Below are positions 23,886-27,098 of a stretch of 27,098 nt of DNA, piece by piece (positions within the stretch are counted from its first letter, which is position 1; each line of letters begins with the position of its first letter). The DNA lies in contig JAFYOG010000104.1 of NCBI GenBank assembly GCA_017560285.1, positions 1 through 27,098 of the forward strand, read 5' to 3'. The stretch is from Clostridia bacterium. GTDB lineage: Bacteria; Bacillota; Clostridia; Oscillospirales; CAG-382. Under the pieces are notes generated by a model. It was not told where the DNA came from. It saw nothing but the letters and a program-made list of their open reading frames with translations, and ran no database searches. Made by a program: the position numbers and the translations under genes.

Positions 23886-25370
23886 ATGATAAAACAAGGT
23901 TTTGATTGCGAAAAATACGTGGAGCTGCAAACACGTCATATACGTGAACGTATCGATCAGTTTGGCGGCAAGCTTTATTTAGAGTTTGGCGGCAAGCTTT
24001 TTGACGACTTTCACGCATCCCGTGTTTTGCCCGGATTTAAGCCGGGTATAAAAATCGAGATGCTTTCCGCCCTAAAGGACGAAGCTGAAATTGTTATTGT
24101 TATTAATAGCAACGATATAGAGAAGAATAAGGTTAGAGGCGATTTGGGTATTACGTATGACCAAGACGTTTTGCGCCTTATCGATGCGTTCCGCGCCTGC
24201 GGTTTATATGTGGGAAGTGTTGTACTTACCCAATATAATTCGCAGCCCGCCGTTGTTGCCTTTAAAAAACGCTTGAAAAAGCTTGGTGTTACTACATATA
24301 ACCATTACAACATAGAAGGTTACCCCTCTAACGTTAAGCTTATAGTTAGCGATCAGGGCTTGGGCAGAAACGATTATATTAACACATCTCGCAGGTTGGT
24401 GGTTATTACTGCTCCCGGCCCCGGAAGCGGAAAAATGGCAACCTGCTTGTCCCAATTATATCACGACCATAAACGCGGGGTTCAGGCGGGTTATGCAAAA
24501 TTCGAAACATTCCCCGTTTGGAATCTTCCTCTTAAACATCCCGTTAATATCGCGTATGAAGCCGCAACCGCCGATCTGGATGACCTTAACTGTATAGACC
24601 CTTATCATTTGGCGGCATACGGTATACAGACGGTTAACTATAACCGCGACGTTGAAATTTTCCCCGTGCTTAATGCAATGTTCCAAAAAATATACGGCAG
24701 CTCGCCTTATAAATCTCCCACCGATATGGGCGTAAATATGGCAGGTAATGCAATTTGCGACGATAACGCTTGCCGCGCCGCCGCTAATCAGGAAATTATT
24801 CGTCGGTATTACGAAGCGTTGTGCCAGCAAAGAAAAGGAACGGGCGAGGATTCTGCAGTTTATAAAATCGAAATATTAATGAATCAATGCGGTATAACCG
24901 TTGACGACAGAGCAGTGGTTGCCGCCGCAAATAACCGCGCTAAAGAAACATCTGCGCCTGCTGCAGCAATCGAGCTTCCCGATGGCAGAATAGTTACCGG
25001 TAAAACAAGCTCGTTGCTTGGCGCATCCAGCGCGATGCTGTTAAACGCTCTTAAAAAGCTTGCAGGTATTGACGATAACGTATATTTAATGTCCCCCGAG
25101 GTTATAGAGCCTATTCAGGAACTTAAAATTCAACACTTGGGAAATACTAATCCCAGATTGCATACCGACGAAATCCTTATCGCACTTTCGGTTTGTGCCG
25201 TTTCCGACAATAACGCAAAACGCGCTTTGGATCAATTAAAAAATCTTGCGGGCAGCCAAATGCATTCATCGGTAATGCTTTCGCAGGTTGACGAAAAGCT
25301 TTTAAAGCGCTTGGGTATTAATATTACCTGCGAGCCGCAATATCAAACCAAAAAGCTTTATCACACTTAA
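23886..25370 (+). CDS. DUF1846 domain-containing protein
   Basis: A full-length (494 residues) member of the DUF1846 family, widespread in Firmicutes and Actinobacteria, with structures known but no established reaction. Diagnostic stretches are KLYLEFGGKLFDDFHASRVL (29-48), the phosphate-binding-like loop GPGSGK at 178-183, and the HPVNIAYEAATADLDD region near 217-232. The fold is nucleotide-binding-like, so an ATP- or phosphate-dependent role is possible. It starts two bases after the HAD gene with AGGGG overlapping that gene's end, and is followed two bases later by the MATE gene. A 17-bp direct repeat near the start (23960-23976 and 23984-24000) encodes two FGGKL copies. Confidence 0.93.
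   Translation: MIKQGFDCEKYVELQTRHIRERIDQFGGKLYLEFGGKLFDDFHASRVLPGFKPGIKIEMLSALKDEAEIVIVINSNDIEKNKVRGDLGITYDQDVLRLIDAFRACGLYVGSVVLTQYNSQPAVVAFKKRLKKLGVTTYNHYNIEGYPSNVKLIVSDQGLGRNDYINTSRRLVVITAPGPGSGKMATCLSQLYHDHKRGVQAGYAKFETFPVWNLPLKHPVNIAYEAATADLDDLNCIDPYHLAAYGIQTVNYNRDVEIFPVLNAMFQKIYGSSPYKSPTDMGVNMAGNAICDDNACRAAANQEIIRRYYEALCQQRKGTGEDSAVYKIEILMNQCGITVDDRAVVAAANNRAKETSAPAAAIELPDGRIVTGKTSSLLGASSAMLLNALKKLAGIDDNVYLMSPEVIEPIQELKIQHLGNTNPRLHTDEILIALSVCAVSDNNAKRALDQLKNLAGSQMHSSVMLSQVDEKLLKRLGINITCEPQYQTKKLYHT
23960..24000. repeat. 17-bp in-frame direct repeat in the DUF1846 gene
   Basis: GTTTGGCGGCAAGCTTT occurs at 23960-23976 and again at 23984-24000, a period of 24 bases (8 codons), giving FGGKLYLE then FGGKLFDD. 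The second copy is the family motif; the first may be a local duplication or gene-conversion copy. Confidence 0.7.
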
Positions 25371-25372
25371 TT

Positions 25373-26809
25373 ATGTTTTTTAAAAGACTTTGCTCTGTTC
25401 AGGGGATGTCAAAGAAGATAATCCCCAACGGAGAATTCCCCACAAGTAAAAATCTATATAAAGCCTTTATGTTAATGGCTTGGCCCGCAATGGTAGAATC
25501 GGTATTGATGAGCCTTGTTAATATTGTCGATACTATAATGGTTTCGAATTGCGGTACGGTTGCGGTTTCTGCGGTGGGCATTACCACACAGCCCAGAATG
25601 ATTTTTTATTCGGTGTTCTTCGCGCTGAATATAGCCGTTACTGCTATCGTTGCCAGACGTAAAGGGCAAAACGATAAAGAAGGCGCTAACGATTGCTTAA
25701 TGCAAATGCTTGGGCTCGCAGGTGTTTTGGCGGTAGTGCTGTGCGGTTTAGCCGTACTTAATGCCGAAGCGTTGGTAAGAATGGCAGGCGCCAAAGACGA
25801 TACTGTTGGTTTAGCTACACAATATTTTAAAATCACAATGGTTGGGCTTATATTTACCTCGGTAGGTATGGTAATTAACGGTGCACAACGCGGCAGCGGA
25901 AATACCAAAATATCTATGCGAACCAACGCGGTTGCCAACGTAACTAACATTATTTTTAACGCGTTGCTTATAAATGGCTTGTGGATTTTTCCCGAATGGG
26001 GCGTTACGGGCGCGGCTGTTGCAACCTTAATCGGTAACGTCGCTTCCTTTGTAATGAGCTTGGTTTCGATTATAGGAAAAAACAAGTATCTAAGGCTTAG
26101 ACCTTTGGGTCTTATAAAATGGAAAGCACCCTTACTTAAAACCATTGGTAAGGTGGCTTTGGGCGCAGGAACCGAACAGGTTTTTGTAAGAATAGGCTTT
26201 TTGATATTTTCTAAAATAGTTGCAGATTTGGGTACGGTGGAATTCGCTACCCATACAATCTGTATGAGCATTATCACCTTATCCTTATCGGTAGGCGATG
26301 GTTTAAGCTCTGCGTGCAGCGCTTTAATAGGTCAAAATCTTGGCAAAAACCGCCCCGATATGGCAACTTTGTTTGCCAAGGCAGGTCAGCGTATAGGTTT
26401 TTTGGTTTCGGCCATATTGATGGTGCTGTTTATATTCGGCGGCGAGTTTATGGTAGATTTATTTGCCAAAAACGACGATCCTTTTTACCGCGACGTAATG
26501 CGAATAGGTGTGAATTTGACCTATATTATTACTATAGTCGCCCCCGGTCTGATTGCTCAGGTTATATATAACGGCGCGTTAAGAGGAGCAGGCGATACCA
26601 AGTTTGTAGCTGTTACTTCCGCTATATCCATAGCGCTAATTCGTCCCGCGGTAGCATTTTTGCTGTGTAATCCGGGCGGCATTATTCCATGGTATGCAGG
26701 TATAGGAATTTACGGAGCATGGATAAGCTTACTGCTGGATCAATATGTTCGCTTGGCTTTTTCTGCATATAGGTTTAAGGGCGGAAAGTGGCAGAAAATT
26801 AGTATATAG
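25373..26809 (+). CDS. MATE family efflux transporter
   Basis: Twelve-helix antiporter that exports drugs or metabolites using a Na+ or H+ gradient. The sequence shows two similar halves, with MAWPAMVESVLMSLVNIVDT in helix 1 and GAQRGSGNTK (first half) and GALRGAGDTKF (second half) as the paired family motifs. The length of 478 is slightly long because of about 30 polar residues before helix 1. The first ATG lies two bases after the DUF1846 stop and has no ribosome binding site; an ATG at residue 12 has none at a workable distance either, so coupling to DUF1846 is likely. The substrate cannot be told from sequence. Confidence 0.93.
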   Translation: MFFKRLCSVQGMSKKIIPNGEFPTSKNLYKAFMLMAWPAMVESVLMSLVNIVDTIMVSNCGTVAVSAVGITTQPRMIFYSVFFALNIAVTAIVARRKGQNDKEGANDCLMQMLGLAGVLAVVLCGLAVLNAEALVRMAGAKDDTVGLATQYFKITMVGLIFTSVGMVINGAQRGSGNTKISMRTNAVANVTNIIFNALLINGLWIFPEWGVTGAAVATLIGNVASFVMSLVSIIGKNKYLRLRPLGLIKWKAPLLKTIGKVALGAGTEQVFVRIGFLIFSKIVADLGTVEFATHTICMSIITLSLSVGDGLSSACSALIGQNLGKNRPDMATLFAKAGQRIGFLVSAILMVLFIFGGEFMVDLFAKNDDPFYRDVMRIGVNLTYIITIVAPGLIAQVIYNGALRGAGDTKFVAVTSAISIALIRPAVAFLLCNPGGIIPWYAGIGIYGAWISLLLDQYVRLAFSAYRFKGGKWQKISI

Positions 26810-26818
26810 AGGTGTACT

Positions 26819-27028
26819 ATGAGTTATTTAGTCGGAGAATTGGTTTTAGATTCGGGAGATAGAGTTGTTATTCGTTGGCCCGATAAAACGGAAACCCCTG
26901 CGGTCTATAAGGATACTATTGGATATAGCCATTATTTCGATTCCGAGCAAGAAGAGGGCAAAGAAATCCGATTAACAAATCATTTTATGCGTCTTAAAGG
27001 TATATACGTAAGGAAAAACGAAGAATGA
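26819..27028 (+). CDS. Small protein of unknown function (69 residues)
   Basis: A short, charged, probably beta-rich protein (GELVLDSGDRVVIRW near the start, HFMRLKGIYVRK near the end) without signal or membrane segment. I do not recognise the family. An AGAGGTG ribosome binding site overlaps the MATE stop, and the stop overlaps the next start as ATGA, which supports it as a real gene of the operon. Confidence 0.7.
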   Translation: MSYLVGELVLDSGDRVVIRWPDKTETPAVYKDTIGYSHYFDSEQEEGKEIRLTNHFMRLKGIYVRKNEE

Positions 27029-27098
27029 ACGGATATATAGATTTACATACCCATTCCAACTGCTCGGACGGCTCGATGACACCTACCGAGCTTGTTGC
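27025..27098 (+). CDS. PHP-domain phosphoesterase, N-terminal part (gene runs past the window)
   Basis: The first 24 codons read MNGYIDLHTHSNCSDGSMTP and onward, the classic first motif of the PHP metal-dependent phosphoesterases (DLHTHS and SDG). This N-terminus resembles the YciV/RNase AM (TrpH) group that acts on 5' nucleotides or 3',5'-bisphosphates, but too little is visible to name the enzyme. The start overlaps the stop of the 69-residue gene by four bases, with AAGG upstream. Confidence 0.85.
   Translation, partial: MNGYIDLHTHSNCSDGSMTPTELV

Noticed and set aside
25606..26277. A 223-codon open frame on the minus strand inside the MATE gene
   Set aside because: Antisense to a clear MATE transporter; the apparent hydrophobic content mirrors the membrane helices on the other strand.

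Overview
The window reads as a chromosomal housekeeping region of a low-to-moderate G+C Gram-positive anaerobe of class Clostridia, probably an uncultured gut-type member of the Oscillospirales/Christensenellales kind. The reasons are the gene families (RemA, a PASTA kinase with PP2C and IreB, DUF5685, DUF1846, a clostridial-type omega subunit), the strong AGGAGG ribosome binding sites, the sigma-A type promoters (TTGACA-17-TATAAT) and very tight gene packing. No mobile element, CRISPR array, tRNA or rRNA was seen. The lineage is an inference from gene content and motifs.

Left edge (1-420): the 3' end of an M23 peptidase gene on the + strand, closed by a strong, probably bidirectional terminator that it shares with the convergent operon to its right.

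Operon A (minus strand, 12841 down to 422): yicC, remA, rpoZ, priA, def, fmt, rsmB, rlmN, prpC, prkC, rsgA, pssA. Genes are separated by short gaps or overlap by a few bases. A near-perfect extended -10 promoter at 12870-12898 sits just upstream of yicC. The set combines RNA quality control, transcription (omega), replication restart, initiator-Met processing, rRNA methylation, a Ser/Thr phosphorylation switch, ribosome maturation and phospholipid synthesis. Compared with the order I know from other Firmicutes, gmk (between remA and rpoZ), coaBC (before priA) and rpe (after rsgA) are absent, and pssA sits where rpe is expected.

Operon B (minus strand, 14899 to 12925): a DUF5685 protein, a J-domain protein with a ten-cysteine tail, and a small integral membrane protein, coupled by overlapping start/stop codons and headed by their own promoter. 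This trio is the least understood block and the best candidate for an undescribed system.

Operon C (plus strand, 15105-22467): dgt, dnaG, rpoD, pheS, pheT, a variant macromolecular-synthesis operon that joins dNTP control, primase, the main sigma factor and phenylalanyl-tRNA synthetase, with no T-box leader before pheS. It is followed by ireB, with its own promoter, and an unnamed 95-residue protein, then a terminator. IreB is the known substrate of the PASTA kinase/PP2C pair, so the whole kinase-phosphatase-target set lies in this window.

Operon D (plus strand, 23245 to the right edge): a HAD hydrolase with a DxN signature, DUF1846, a MATE exporter, a 69-residue protein and the start of a PHP-domain phosphoesterase, expressed from a promoter at 23197-23225. 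Every stretch longer than 300 bases contains a gene.
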